The notes: generated by a model from the sequence alone, not told the origin. Positions 28,575 through 36,818 are shown, numbered from the stretch's first letter. The stretch is DNA of 64,000 nt from Paludibacteraceae bacterium (GCA_016937795.1 JAFGVV010000032.1:34950-98949), one strand, 5' to 3'. Translations and numbers: made by a program.

Positions 28575-28647
28575 TCGCACCTACGGAGCTCTGTTGTCAT
28601 TGAACTAAATTATTTCTACCATAATATTACTCCTACGGAGCAAATAC
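28575..28647 (-). repeat. Two inverted REP-like units, left copy of a 73-bp exact duplication
   Basis: On the minus strand two GCTCCGTAGG cores start at 28641 and 28589, 52 bp apart. The whole 73 bp segment is repeated exactly at 29417-29489, on the other side of the transposase gene. Confidence 0.9.
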
Positions 28648-28699
28648 AAAGCCGAACAAAAAAACAAATTAACACAACATATTTATCTTAATTTCTTTA

Positions 28700-28923
28700 G
28701 CTCCGTAGGAGCGACATTATGGTAGAGGATATATAGGAATTATCTTTAATGCTCCGTAGGAGTAACATTATGGTAGGAAATATATAGGAATTGTCTTAAA
28801 GCTCCGTAGGAGTGACATTATGGTAGAGGATATATAGGAATTATCTTTAATGCTCCGTAGGAGTGACATTATGGTAGAATTCAGCATACAAATAACCCAT
28901 TAGCTCCGTAGGAGCGACATTAT
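28700..28923 (+). repeat. Five direct REP-like units with 50-51 bp period
   Basis: Cores start at 28700, 28751, 28801, 28852 and 28903. The first four carry the full 27-bp unit (GCTCCGTAGGAG, a variable YRAC, then ATTATGGTAG); the fifth is shortened after ACATTAT. The 23-24 bp between units 1-4 are nearly the same (GATATATAGGAATTATC), so this is a tandem repeat rather than a CRISPR. The last unit ends 23 bp before the transposase start. Confidence 0.92.
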
Positions 28924-28946
28924 TCTTAAATCTTAAATACCAAAAT

Positions 28947-29408
28947 ATGGCAAATACATATACACAGTTCAATATGCACATTGTTTTTTCAGTAAAAGGA
29001 AGAAACAATTTTCTGTCAGACAAACTCCGGCCCGAATTATTTCGGTATATAACCGGAATAATTAATCAGAAAAAACACTATTCGTTGGCTGTAAATGGAT
29101 ATAAAGATCACGTACATATCTTTTTTGAATATAATCCTTCCTTTTCTGTTTCCGATTTAATCAGAGATATTAAGTCAGGTTCATCAAAATGGATTAATGA
29201 TCAAAAGATCATTGTCGGCAAATTTAGTTGGCAGGAAGGATATGGTGGATTTTCGTATTCAAAATCACAAAGAAATTCAGTAATAAATTACATAATGAAC
29301 CAAGAACAACATCATAAAAACAAAACGTTCAAAGAAGAATACTTGCAACTGCTGAAAGATTTTGACATTGAATTCCAAAACGAATATGTTTTTGAATTTT
29401 ACGATTAA
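28947..29408 (+). CDS. REP-associated / IS200-like Y1 tyrosine transposase
   Basis: 153-residue HUH endonuclease of the IS200/IS605 TnpA family (Y1_Tnp). The HUH motif is His55-Val-His57 in GYKDHVHIFFEY; the catalytic Tyr115 lies in NYIMNQEQHH with Gln119 completing the metal site. KFSWQEGYGGFSYSKS is the conserved block typical of the Bacteroidetes lineage. All catalytic residues are present, so it may be active. No tnpB/iscB partner or IS-type ends are seen; instead REP-like hairpins lie on both sides, which favours a RAYT function (cutting and spreading REPs) over an ordinary IS200. Confidence 0.93.
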   Translation: MANTYTQFNMHIVFSVKGRNNFLSDKLRPELFRYITGIINQKKHYSLAVNGYKDHVHIFFEYNPSFSVSDLIRDIKSGSSKWINDQKIIVGKFSWQEGYGGFSYSKSQRNSVINYIMNQEQHHKNKTFKEEYLQLLKDFDIEFQNEYVFEFYD

Positions 29409-29416
29409 AAATAATG

Positions 29417-29489
29417 TCGCACCTACGGAGCTCTGTTGTCATTGAACTAAATTATTTCTACCATAATATTACTCCTACGGAGCAAATAC
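29417..29489 (-). repeat. Two inverted REP-like units, right copy of the 73-bp exact duplication
   Basis: Identical over 73 bp to 28575-28647. Minus-strand cores start at 29483 and 29431. It begins 8 bp after the transposase stop codon. Confidence 0.9.
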
Positions 29490-29540
29490 GAAGTTGCAGA
29501 ATTACAAGTCTTACGAGTGATATTCATAACCAATTCTTTA

Positions 29541-29612
29541 GCTCCGTAGGAGCGATATTATGGTAGAAAACGTATACAAATTATCTCAAAAGCTCCGTAG
29601 GAGTGACATTAT
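29541..29612 (+). repeat. Two direct REP-like units (51 bp apart)
   Basis: Cores start at 29541 and 29592. The second is shortened after ACATTATA and ends 30 bp before the next ABC gene, so it may influence that gene's translation or mRNA stability. Confidence 0.88.
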
Positions 29613-29642
29613 AGAAGATCTCTCTTTTATTTACAACACTAA

Positions 29643-30587
29643 ATGCTCAAAATGAATATCATACACAACAACAATATTGCCGTTTCGTGTGCGGGCATTT
29701 CGAAACATTACAAAAAAGTGCAGGCTCTGAAGAATGTAAGTTTCGAAGTATCGAAAGGAGAAATTTTCGGAATTATCGGACCCGATGGGGCTGGTAAAAC
29801 AAGTCTTTTTCGCATACTCACTACGCTGATTCTGGCCGACAATGGCACCGCAACGGTGAATGGTTTCGACGTGGTAAAAAACTACAAAAACATTCGCGAA
29901 TGTGTGGGTTATATGCCCGGAAAATTCTCGCTTTATCAGGATTTGACGGTAGAGGAAAATCTGGAATTCTTTGCTACCGTATTCAATACCAGCATTAAAG
30001 AAAATTACGATTTGATTAAAGACATCTATGTACAGATCGAGCCTTTCAAAACACGCAGGGCCGGAAAGCTGTCGGGTGGAATGAAGCAAAAACTGGCTCT
30101 GAGCTGCGCGTTAATCCATAAACCGGCTGTGCTTTTTCTCGACGAGCCAACCACAGGTGTCGATCCCGTTTCGCGCAAAGAGTTTTGGGGAATGCTGAAA
30201 AACCTGAAAAAACAGGGCATAACCATTCTGGTTTCAACTCCCTACATGGACGAAGCAAGCCTGTGCGACCGTATTGGACTGATTCAAAACGGCAGTTTCC
30301 TGACCATCGACACACCGGAGGAAATCATTGCCGGTTTCGGACAAAGATTATGGGCTGCTCACAGCAAAAACATGAACAAACTGCTCACCGACCTAAGAAG
30401 CAATGCAGATGTAAAAAGCAGCTTCGCTTTCGGTGATGCGGTGCATATTACACTGAACGAAGATTACAAAACTGAGCAATTGAGACACGAGCTGGAAGTA
30501 AAAGGACATACGGGCATCAGTATCAGAACCATTAAACCCGGCATTGAAGACTGCTTTATGGAGCTAAGTAAAAGTGAGAAGTATTGA
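29643..30587 (+). CDS. ABC exporter ATPase (N-terminal half of a split YbhF)
   Basis: 314 residues. Walker A GPDGAGKTS at 46-54, signature LSGGMKQK, Walker B AVLFLDEPTTGVD, followed by a C-terminal extension. The Asp in GPDGAGKTS and the pairing with a second ATPase having a degenerate signature match the two halves of E. coli YbhF. ATG at 29643 or 29652 are both possible. It follows the RAYT cluster; its promoter may now lie in or be affected by that cluster. A GTATTGA heptamer is repeated three times across and after the stop. Confidence 0.9.
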   Translation: MLKMNIIHNNNIAVSCAGISKHYKKVQALKNVSFEVSKGEIFGIIGPDGAGKTSLFRILTTLILADNGTATVNGFDVVKNYKNIRECVGYMPGKFSLYQDLTVEENLEFFATVFNTSIKENYDLIKDIYVQIEPFKTRRAGKLSGGMKQKLALSCALIHKPAVLFLDEPTTGVDPVSRKEFWGMLKNLKKQGITILVSTPYMDEASLCDRIGLIQNGSFLTIDTPEEIIAGFGQRLWAAHSKNMNKLLTDLRSNADVKSSFAFGDAVHITLNEDYKTEQLRHELEVKGHTGISIRTIKPGIEDCFMELSKSEKY

Positions 30588-30662
30588 GTATTGAGTATTG
30601 AGTGACAGAATATAGCCGACTAATATTAAACAACATAGTCAGCACCAAAATTAAATAAATGA

Positions 30663-30703
30663 GCAGTCTCTCCCCAGCGAGGAGAGTTAGAGAGCGGTTT
30701 AGG
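30663..30703 (+). repeat. Hairpin repeat at ATPase-ATPase junction
   Basis: CTCTCCCC-AGCG-AGGAGAG followed by TTAGAGAGCGG, a diverged copy of the element at 32701. It sits 11-50 bp before the ATG at 30714. Confidence 0.65.
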
Positions 30704-30713
30704 AAAGTAATAT

Positions 30714-31478
30714 ATGAATGAAATAATAAAACCATCAGTGGAAAAGGTTATTGTTACCGAGAACCTGACTAAAAAGTTCGGACACTTTACTGCAGTCGAT
30801 CATATTTCGTTTGAGGTGAAGCGCGGAGAGATTTTTGGCTTCCTGGGTGCCAATGGCGCCGGAAAAACCACTGCCATGCGTATGCTGTGCGGACTGAGCA
30901 AACCGACATCAGGGAATGGGACAGTGGCAGGTTTCGACATACTGAAACAATCCGAAATGGTAAAAAAGAACATCGGCTATATGAGTCAGAAGTTTTCGCT
31001 ATACGACGACCTGAAAGTTTGGGAAAACATTGAACTTTTCGGAGGCATTTATGGCATGACTGACAGCGAAATAAAGCTCAAAACTGACGAACTAATGGCC
31101 AAACTGAATTTCGAAAACGAACGAAACAGTCTTGTAAAATCGCTGCCACTGGGTTTTAAACAAAAACTAGCTTTCTCGGTTTCCATTTTTCATACGCCCA
31201 AGGTGGTATTTCTCGACGAACCTACAGGCGGTGTCGATCCCATTACCCGACGAAAATTCTGGGAACTGATTTACGAAGCTGCCGCTAGCGGAATTACAGT
31301 ATTTGTCACCACTCACTATATGGACGAGGCCGAATATTGTAACCGAGTATCCATTATGGTCGATGGCCGCATCGAAGCACTCGATTCTCCGGCAAACCTG
31401 AAAGAGCAATACAATGCCCGCAACATGGACGGAGTTTTTCAACAATTAGCACGAAAAGCCAAACGAATTGACGCTTAG
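30714..31478 (+). CDS. ABC exporter ATPase (C-terminal half of a split YbhF)
   Basis: 254 residues. Walker A GANGAGKTT at 45-53, Walker B VVFLDEPTGGVD, switch His in FVTTHYMDEAEYC. The ABC signature is degenerate: KSLPLGFKQKL instead of LSGGxxQ, as in the second domain of YbhF proteins. A dimer with the preceding ATPase would then have one canonical and one altered ATP site. Followed within 50 bp by the permease genes. Confidence 0.9.
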   Translation: MNEIIKPSVEKVIVTENLTKKFGHFTAVDHISFEVKRGEIFGFLGANGAGKTTAMRMLCGLSKPTSGNGTVAGFDILKQSEMVKKNIGYMSQKFSLYDDLKVWENIELFGGIYGMTDSEIKLKTDELMAKLNFENERNSLVKSLPLGFKQKLAFSVSIFHTPKVVFLDEPTGGVDPITRRKFWELIYEAAASGITVFVTTHYMDEAEYCNRVSIMVDGRIEALDSPANLKEQYNARNMDGVFQQLARKAKRIDA

Positions 31479-31503
31479 ATACGATCAGTACAAATTTATC
31501 TTA

Positions 31504-31525
31504 TTCCCCTTTAGGGGTTAGGGGC
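31504..31525 (+). repeat. CCCCTTTAGGGG hairpin repeat at ATPase-permease junction
   Basis: CCCC-TTTA-GGGG-TTA-GGGG lies directly before the ATG at 31528, so the G-rich arm overlaps the place where a ribosome site would be. Confidence 0.7.
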
Positions 31526-31527
31526 TC

Positions 31528-32634
31528 ATGAAACAACTTTTATCATTTATCCGAAAGGAATTCCGACATATTTTCAGGGACAAAACAACAGTTATGATAC
31601 TGTTGCTGATGCCTGTTATTCAGATTATTCTGTTTGGATTTGCCATGTCTACCGAGGTAAAAAACACCAAAGTAGTGGTTCTTGCCAATCAGGCGGATGA
31701 GGTGACACGACAACTGATCGAAAGAATCGATGCCAGTCAGTATTTCGAAATAGCTGTGATTGCGCACAACTCCGGTGACGTCGACAATGCATTCAGGGAT
31801 GGAACAGCCAAACTGGCAATCATTTTCGAAAATGGTTTTTCGAAAAAACTCACGCACGAGGGCAAAGCGCATATCCAGCTGATTGCAGATGCGACAGACC
31901 CGAATGCAGCCACCTCATTTGTATTTTATGCAGGAAACATAATCAACAGTTACCAGCAGGAATTAATGCCTGTACAAAGTGCGGCCGGACTGATCCAACC
32001 TGAGGTTAAAATGCTCTACAATCCGCAAATGATCAGCGCCTATAATTTTGTGCCGGGCGTGCTGGGTATGATTATGTTGCTTATTTGCGCCATGATGACT
32101 TCTATTGCCATTGTACGCGAAAAAGAAATGGGAACGATGGAAATTCTGCTCGTTTCGCCGATGAAACCCATTTACACCATGTTGTCGAAAATTGCACCAT
32201 ATTTTGTATTGTCGGTCATCAACTTTGCTACCATCATGCTGCTGTCGGTATATGTGCTTCATGTGCCTGTTGCAGGAAGTTTTATAAGTCTGGTGCTTGT
32301 TTCGCTGCTTTATATATTTGTTTCACTGGCACTCGGATTGCTTATATCAACCATCACCAGCACGCAACTCGCAGCTATGTTTATTTCCGGAATGGGTTTA
32401 ATGCTACCAGTAATGCTGCTTTCGGGAATGATTTTCCCAATTGAAAATATGCCCGGCATTTTGCGATTTATCTCCAATTTTGTTCCTGCTCGCTGGTATA
32501 TCGACGCTGTAAAAACCATAATGATAAAAGGTTTGAGCATTACCGAAGTAGGAACTGATGTGGCTGTGCTGAGCGTAATGGCCGTATTGCTTGTAATTGC
32601 AAGTGTAAAGAAGTTTAAAGTGCGGCTGGAATGA
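31528..32634 (+). CDS. ABC-2 exporter permease (YbhS-like)
   Basis: 368 residues. An N-terminal membrane helix (about 18-38), a periplasmic domain to about 170, then five membrane helices with the ABC-2 hallmark IVREKEMGTMEILLVSPMKP before them. It is one half of the membrane channel of the exporter. A GATGTG-rich stretch follows its stop codon, flanked by an exact 12-bp direct repeat AAGAAGTTTAAA (32608-32619 and 32679-32690). Confidence 0.92.
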   Translation: MKQLLSFIRKEFRHIFRDKTTVMILLLMPVIQIILFGFAMSTEVKNTKVVVLANQADEVTRQLIERIDASQYFEIAVIAHNSGDVDNAFRDGTAKLAIIFENGFSKKLTHEGKAHIQLIADATDPNAATSFVFYAGNIINSYQQELMPVQSAAGLIQPEVKMLYNPQMISAYNFVPGVLGMIMLLICAMMTSIAIVREKEMGTMEILLVSPMKPIYTMLSKIAPYFVLSVINFATIMLLSVYVLHVPVAGSFISLVLVSLLYIFVSLALGLLISTITSTQLAAMFISGMGLMLPVMLLSGMIFPIENMPGILRFISNFVPARWYIDAVKTIMIKGLSITEVGTDVAVLSVMAVLLVIASVKKFKVRLE

Positions 32635-32690
32635 TGTGGTGATGTGATAATGAGATGATGTGATAATATGGTGATGTGAAGAAGTTTAAA
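32608..32690 (+). repeat. GATGTG-rich stretch flanked by 12-bp direct repeats
   Basis: AAGAAGTTTAAA occurs at 32608-32619, just inside the permease gene, and at 32679-32690. Between them are several GATGTG and GATGTGATAAT words. It looks like a small duplication or slippage product at the gene end. Confidence 0.6.
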
Positions 32691-32700
32691 TGTTTCACGT

Positions 32701-32735
32701 TCTCTCCCCTTTTGGGGAGAGTTAGAGAGGGGTAA
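32701..32735 (+). repeat. CTCCCCTTTTGGGGAG hairpin repeat at permease-permease junction
   Basis: TCTCCCC-TTTT-GGGGAGA (stem 7 bp), then TTAGAGAGGGG whose GAGAGGGG can pair with the same CCCCTCTC-type 5' arm. Two alternative hairpins are thus possible immediately before the ATG at 32742. Confidence 0.75.
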
Positions 32736-32741
32736 GAAATT

Positions 32742-33854
32742 ATGATAAAATATTTACTAAAAAAAGAGTTCCGGCAAATCATAAGGCATCCATTTATGCC
32801 TAAAATGATTTTCATGTTTCCGATAATGGTGTTGCTGGTCTTTCCGTGGGCGGCGAGCTACGAAATAAGCAATCTGAACCTGAGCGTGATCGACAACGAC
32901 CACAGCAGAATGTCGCATCAGCTTGTGGAGGCCATTACAGCTTCGGGATATTTCAGAATTACCAATGTGTCGAATGGCTACAATGACGCGCTGAAAAGTA
33001 TCGAAAAAAACGAATCGGATCTGATTATTGAAATTCCACAGCATTTCGAAAAAGATATTACAACAGGTACAGGTGTAAAGGTAATGATTTCGGCCAATGC
33101 GGTAAATGGGATGAAAGGAAGCGTGGGAATGACTTATATTTCGGGCATTATTTCAAATTTCAATCAGTCGAATCTTTCGAAACATTTTCCGCAGGCTGCC
33201 AAAAGCGGGCTTATGCCTATTCAGATCGACGAACAATATCGTTTCAACAAACATCTGAATTATCAGGTTTTTATGGTTCCGGCGCTTATGGTCATGATTC
33301 TCACTTTGGTGTGCGGATTTTTCCCGGCTGCATCCATTGTGTTCGAAAAAGAACTGGGTACAATGGAGCAAATGAATGTAACACCCGTTCCGAAATTCAC
33401 CTTTATTATTGCCAAACTGATTCCTTACTGGATTGTAGGTATTATTGCCATAAGCATCGGCGTAATCATTTCGTGGCTGGTGTATGGATTAATACCGGCA
33501 GGACACTTTTATGTACTTTACGGATTTACAATTGTGTATGTATTTGGCATTTCGGGACTTGGCATTATCATTTCGAACTATGCTCACACCATGCAGCAGG
33601 CATTTTTCATCGTGTTTTTCTTTATGATGATTTTTATTATGCTGAGCGGACTCTACACGCCGGTGCAAAGTATGCCCGAATGGGCGCAATGGATAGCTGC
33701 ATTCAATCCACTGAAACATTTAATGGATGTAATGCGCGCAATTTATCTGAAGGGAAGTGGTTTTGGCGGATTGCTGAAAGAACTGATTGTACTGATTGCT
33801 TTTGCAGTATTTTTCAACACATGGGCTGTGATAAGCTACCGCAAAACACAATAA
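32742..33854 (+). CDS. ABC-2 exporter permease (YbhR-like)
   Basis: 370 residues, same layout as the preceding permease: N-terminal helix, periplasmic domain, then five membrane helices, with SIVFEKELGTMEQMNVTPVP before them and a conserved LSGLYTPVQSMPEWAQWIAAFNPLKHLMD near the end. It completes a two-ATPase, two-permease exporter. Last gene of the operon; it converges on the BASS-type transporter gene with 1 bp between the two stops. Confidence 0.92.
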   Translation: MIKYLLKKEFRQIIRHPFMPKMIFMFPIMVLLVFPWAASYEISNLNLSVIDNDHSRMSHQLVEAITASGYFRITNVSNGYNDALKSIEKNESDLIIEIPQHFEKDITTGTGVKVMISANAVNGMKGSVGMTYISGIISNFNQSNLSKHFPQAAKSGLMPIQIDEQYRFNKHLNYQVFMVPALMVMILTLVCGFFPAASIVFEKELGTMEQMNVTPVPKFTFIIAKLIPYWIVGIIAISIGVIISWLVYGLIPAGHFYVLYGFTIVYVFGISGLGIIISNYAHTMQQAFFIVFFFMMIFIMLSGLYTPVQSMPEWAQWIAAFNPLKHLMDVMRAIYLKGSGFGGLLKELIVLIAFAVFFNTWAVISYRKTQ

Positions 33855-33855
33855 T

Positions 33856-34758
33856 TCAGAGTGTTTTGCGGGCACGCCACACCTGCCACGAGTTAAACAT
33901 ATTTTGCCAGAGCACATAAGCACCCGGCGCAATGGACGAAATGGGATTCAGAAAAGTTTGCGCCATCCAAATGGCCAGCACCGTATTTTTCTGTCCGAGT
34001 CCCTGACCGCCAGCCACCGTATCGTCGTATTTGCGACCGATTCTCCGGCCTGTGAGAAACTGTGTGAGACAAACCACCAGCGCCAACACACCCATAGCTA
34101 CTTCTACCCAAAAGTGATCCATTCCCTGATCGATGACAAACTGCACCGTGCGCCCCGTAACCACTATCAGCGCCAGACTCCATAAATAAAAGGAAATACC
34201 CGAGAAATGACGAATCGTTTTTCCGGTTTTGGGAAGAAATTTATTGATAAGTAAAGCCAACACAAAAGGACTGATAAGCAACACCGCTACTTTTTTTGAG
34301 ATTTCGAGCACCGAATCGAAAAAAGGAAGTTCGTTGTAACCCACAAACGAAAAGAAAAGCGGCGCAAAAAGAGCCACTGTAAAATTGCTGATCAGGCTGT
34401 AAGCAGTGAGACTTGCCACATTTCCGCGCAACATTCCCGCAATAACCGGCGCTGCTGTTGCTGTGGGGGCAAGTACACAAATCATCACACCCTGAGCCAG
34501 AATTTCGTTGACAGGCCGAAGGGCGAGGTAAACCGCCACACTTCCCACTATCTGAAAAGCAATAAGGTAGAAATGCATTCGAGTAAAACGCAATCCCGAA
34601 AGCGACAGTTTGCTGTAAGTAAACAGCAGCATGATAAAAATCAGATAAGGAATCAGAAACGATAAAACGCCCACCTGATTATGAAAAATGACGCCCAAAG
34701 TCATGGCAATGGGCATCATATAACTTTTAATTGTTTTCAGCATTTTTTTATTCATCAT
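33856..34758 (-). CDS. BASS-family (bile acid:Na+ symporter-like) transporter
   Basis: 300 residues with about 9-10 membrane segments. [17 protein letters not shown] and [20 protein letters not shown] are the two crossover-region motifs of this family. Substrate unknown; members move organic anions with sodium. The ATG at 34758 overlaps the end of the ORF6N gene by 11 bp; a third Met (34743) is an alternative start just after that gene's stop. Translational coupling is likely. Confidence 0.85.
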   Translation of the reverse strand: MMNKKMLKTIKSYMMPIAMTLGVIFHNQVGVLSFLIPYLIFIMLLFTYSKLSLSGLRFTRMHFYLIAFQIVGSVAVYLALRPVNEILAQGVMICVLAPTATAAPVIAGMLRGNVASLTAYSLISNFTVALFAPLFFSFVGYNELPFFDSVLEISKKVAVLLISPFVLALLINKFLPKTGKTIRHFSGISFYLWSLALIVVTGRTVQFVIDQGMDHFWVEVAMGVLALVVCLTQFLTGRRIGRKYDDTVAGGQGLGQKNTVLAIWMAQTFLNPISSIAPGAYVLWQNMFNSWQVWRARKTL

Positions 34759-35311
34759 CCCTTATATATCCTATTCGCCTCAGGGGTTTTTGAGTTCTCA
34801 TTTTTTCGGTTTGCATTTCTGCCAAGGACTGATTGATCAACTCAATTTGCATGCGTGTATCTTCGTTGATGTCATTTTGGTCTGTAAAAACTTCTTCGAG
34901 ATAAGCCTTTAGTTCAAAAATCTCATTTTTAATTTCTTCTACTTTGTTATTTGGCAAATTCAACACATGATGACGAATAGTAATAAATGCACGCATAATG
35001 TCCATATTGATTTCTATTGCAATATCGGAATTCAATACGCTACTCAACATTGCTACACCAAGTTCAGTGAAAACGTATGGTAGTTTCCTGGTACCACCCC
35101 AACTTGAAGTCGCAAATTGCGACTTCAAGTTTTGAAATTCTTCTTTTGTAAGTTGGAACATGAAATCTTCAGGGAATCGTTTCATGTTACGTTTAATTTG
35201 TTCATTCAAACGCTTAGTTTCTACGCCATACATTTGGGCTAAGTCACGATCCAACATTACTTTTTGTCCGCGAATCTCGAAGATCTTTTGCTGAATTTGT
35301 TCTATTTCCAT
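34748..35311 (-). CDS. ORF6N domain protein
   Basis: 187 residues. The N-terminal ORF6N domain (about 8-95: [36 protein letters not shown]) is a DNA-binding module common in phage, mobile and Bacteroidetes chromosomal genes; the C-terminal half is helical coiled coil. Function in this setting is not known. It overlaps the transporter gene downstream, an odd pairing, and could be a relic of an integrated element. Confidence 0.88.
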   Translation of the reverse strand: MEIEQIQQKIFEIRGQKVMLDRDLAQMYGVETKRLNEQIKRNMKRFPEDFMFQLTKEEFQNLKSQFATSSWGGTRKLPYVFTELGVAMLSSVLNSDIAIEINMDIMRAFITIRHHVLNLPNNKVEEIKNEIFELKAYLEEVFTDQNDINEDTRMQIELINQSLAEMQTEKMRTQKPLRRIGYIRDDE

Positions 35312-35456
35312 AGAAATTTAATTTTTAGATTCAAGTACCTAAAAAGTGATATATGTTTTCTGAAATAATACAAAAAATAGTAGAAATTATACGGATTATC
35401 TATTCCCGGATGATTATTCTGTCCCAACAATTACCTGAGCTTACAAAACCAAAAAA

Positions 35457-36818
35457 TTAACTCACAACTTTCTTCTGGTCCATTTTGCGGGTCACATAAC
35501 CGTAAATAAGCAGAGCCACAGCCGACACAAGACCGATTCCTACAAATACAAACCAAATGTAATGGGCATTTTGCGTGGCCGCTGCATAAGCTTCGGGCGA
35601 CGCAAAACCGCGGGGATCCGGAAGATATTTTTCGAGCAAAAAACCCGACAAACCAAACGCAAAAAGATAGGAAAAGAAGGAATGCAGATGGCTGAAACCA
35701 AGATAAAGACCTTCCTCGCCTTTTGGCGACTGCAAGGAGAAATACTCAAGAAAGCGTGGCGAGATAAAACACTCGGCCACAGCCTGCATGGCAATTCCCA
35801 CTATCATCATAAAAGCCACAGGGTGCAATCCCATAATATAATCGGTACCCACCAGTGTGCCTCCTGCCATCACAAGCGCCGAAAGCGGAATAATGAGCAT
35901 CCCGATAGTCATCGACGTAATTGCTGTACGTTTTTTCATTAACGAGGTAATAAAATTTACCAATACAAACACAATCAGTGGATTCACATTGGCATACCAA
36001 CCCGGCGAAGCATCCTCCCCAATCAGGCGAATCACATACTTAGGCATGGTAGCATACATCTGGCTTTGTATCATCCAAAAACCACTGATAATCAAAATCA
36101 AAATCATCAAACGGGCATTGGTAAGCACTTTCAACATTCCGCGTCCAATTTCGGCAAAGCTTTTTCCCTGACCTTCGGTTTTTACCGATTTATAAAAAAA
36201 GAACACAGCCACCAGCGCCATCAAAGTCATGGCTGCCGAAAAGAAATTAAGATAGACAAGTCCCTGATCGCCCATGCTTTTACGCAGCGGGTCGACCACC
36301 GTTTTACCCGTAAATGCACCGATATTCACCATCATGTAAAACACCGCATAACCCTTTGCACGTGTTTCTGAAGTTGTTTCGCGCGCCACAGTTCCCGAAA
36401 TAACCGCTTTGATAAATGAGCCTCCCAGCACAATCAGTACCAGCACAGGCACAATGGACCAACGCAAATAACTGTTTTCGAGGCCGCTGAAGGTAGTTGT
36501 CATTTCGTAGTTTACCAGTCCTGCACTTTCGAGCATTGTGGGCAGCAAACCTAAACCACTATAACCAAGCGTGAGAAGCGAAAAAGCCAGAATAATGGCC
36601 GACCGGAAACCGATTTTATCGGCATAAGCACCGGCAAAAGTGGGTAAAAGATAAAGGAAAGCCGAGAAAGTACCGGAAATAACCCCGGCTTCCACGTCGG
36701 AGAATCCCCACACATTCGAGAGATATAAAGTAATCACAATAAATACAGCGTAATAAGCCAGACGCTCGAGTAACTCGACCGAGTTAGCCACCCAGAAAGC
36801 TTTAGAGAATTTTCCCAT
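35457..36818 (-). CDS. MFS transporter, POT (peptide) type
   Basis: 453 residues with about 12 membrane helices. The N-terminal ERLAYYAVFIVITLYLSNVW and ADKIGFRSAIILAFSLL fit the proton-dependent oligopeptide (PTR2/POT) group. The RG-type motif A (GAYADKIGFR) is present. Di/tripeptide uptake is the likely role, in keeping with the dipeptidyl peptidase encoded at 41-43 kb. A TATTTTTG box lies upstream. Confidence 0.85.
   Translation of the reverse strand: MGKFSKAFWVANSVELLERLAYYAVFIVITLYLSNVWGFSDVEAGVISGTFSAFLYLLPTFAGAYADKIGFRSAIILAFSLLTLGYSGLGLLPTMLESAGLVNYEMTTTFSGLENSYLRWSIVPVLVLIVLGGSFIKAVISGTVARETTSETRAKGYAVFYMMVNIGAFTGKTVVDPLRKSMGDQGLVYLNFFSAAMTLMALVAVFFFYKSVKTEGQGKSFAEIGRGMLKVLTNARLMILILIISGFWMIQSQMYATMPKYVIRLIGEDASPGWYANVNPLIVFVLVNFITSLMKKRTAITSMTIGMLIIPLSALVMAGGTLVGTDYIMGLHPVAFMMIVGIAMQAVAECFISPRFLEYFSLQSPKGEEGLYLGFSHLHSFFSYLFAFGLSGFLLEKYLPDPRGFASPEAYAAATQNAHYIWFVFVGIGLVSAVALLIYGYVTRKMDQKKVVS

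Larger units (their letters stand above)
28575..29612. mobile_element. RAYT with flanking REP-like arrays (BIME-like cluster)
   Basis: A single-domain Y1 transposase gene (28947-29408) sits inside eleven palindromic units: two inverted then five direct on the left, two inverted then two direct on the right. Each unit is the hairpin GCTCCGTAGGAG[C/T] plus, in most copies, a tail ending ACATTATGGTAGA. This matches the known arrangement of REP-associated tyrosine transposases with their REP/BIME substrates. The cluster interrupts an efflux operon. Confidence 0.88.

Noticed and set aside
28700..28923. CRISPR array
   Set aside because: Intervals between repeats are nearly identical to each other, repeats continue in inverted orientation on both sides of a transposase gene, and no cas genes are present.
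30581..30604. GTATTGA heptamer repeat at an ATPase stop codon as a phase-variation switch
   Set aside because: The stop codon is in the first copy, so changes in copy number downstream would not alter the protein.
32615..32815. 66-residue minus-strand ORF at the permease junction
   Set aside because: It is made of the GATGTG stretch and the CCCC/GGGG repeat read backwards and overlaps the next permease gene.
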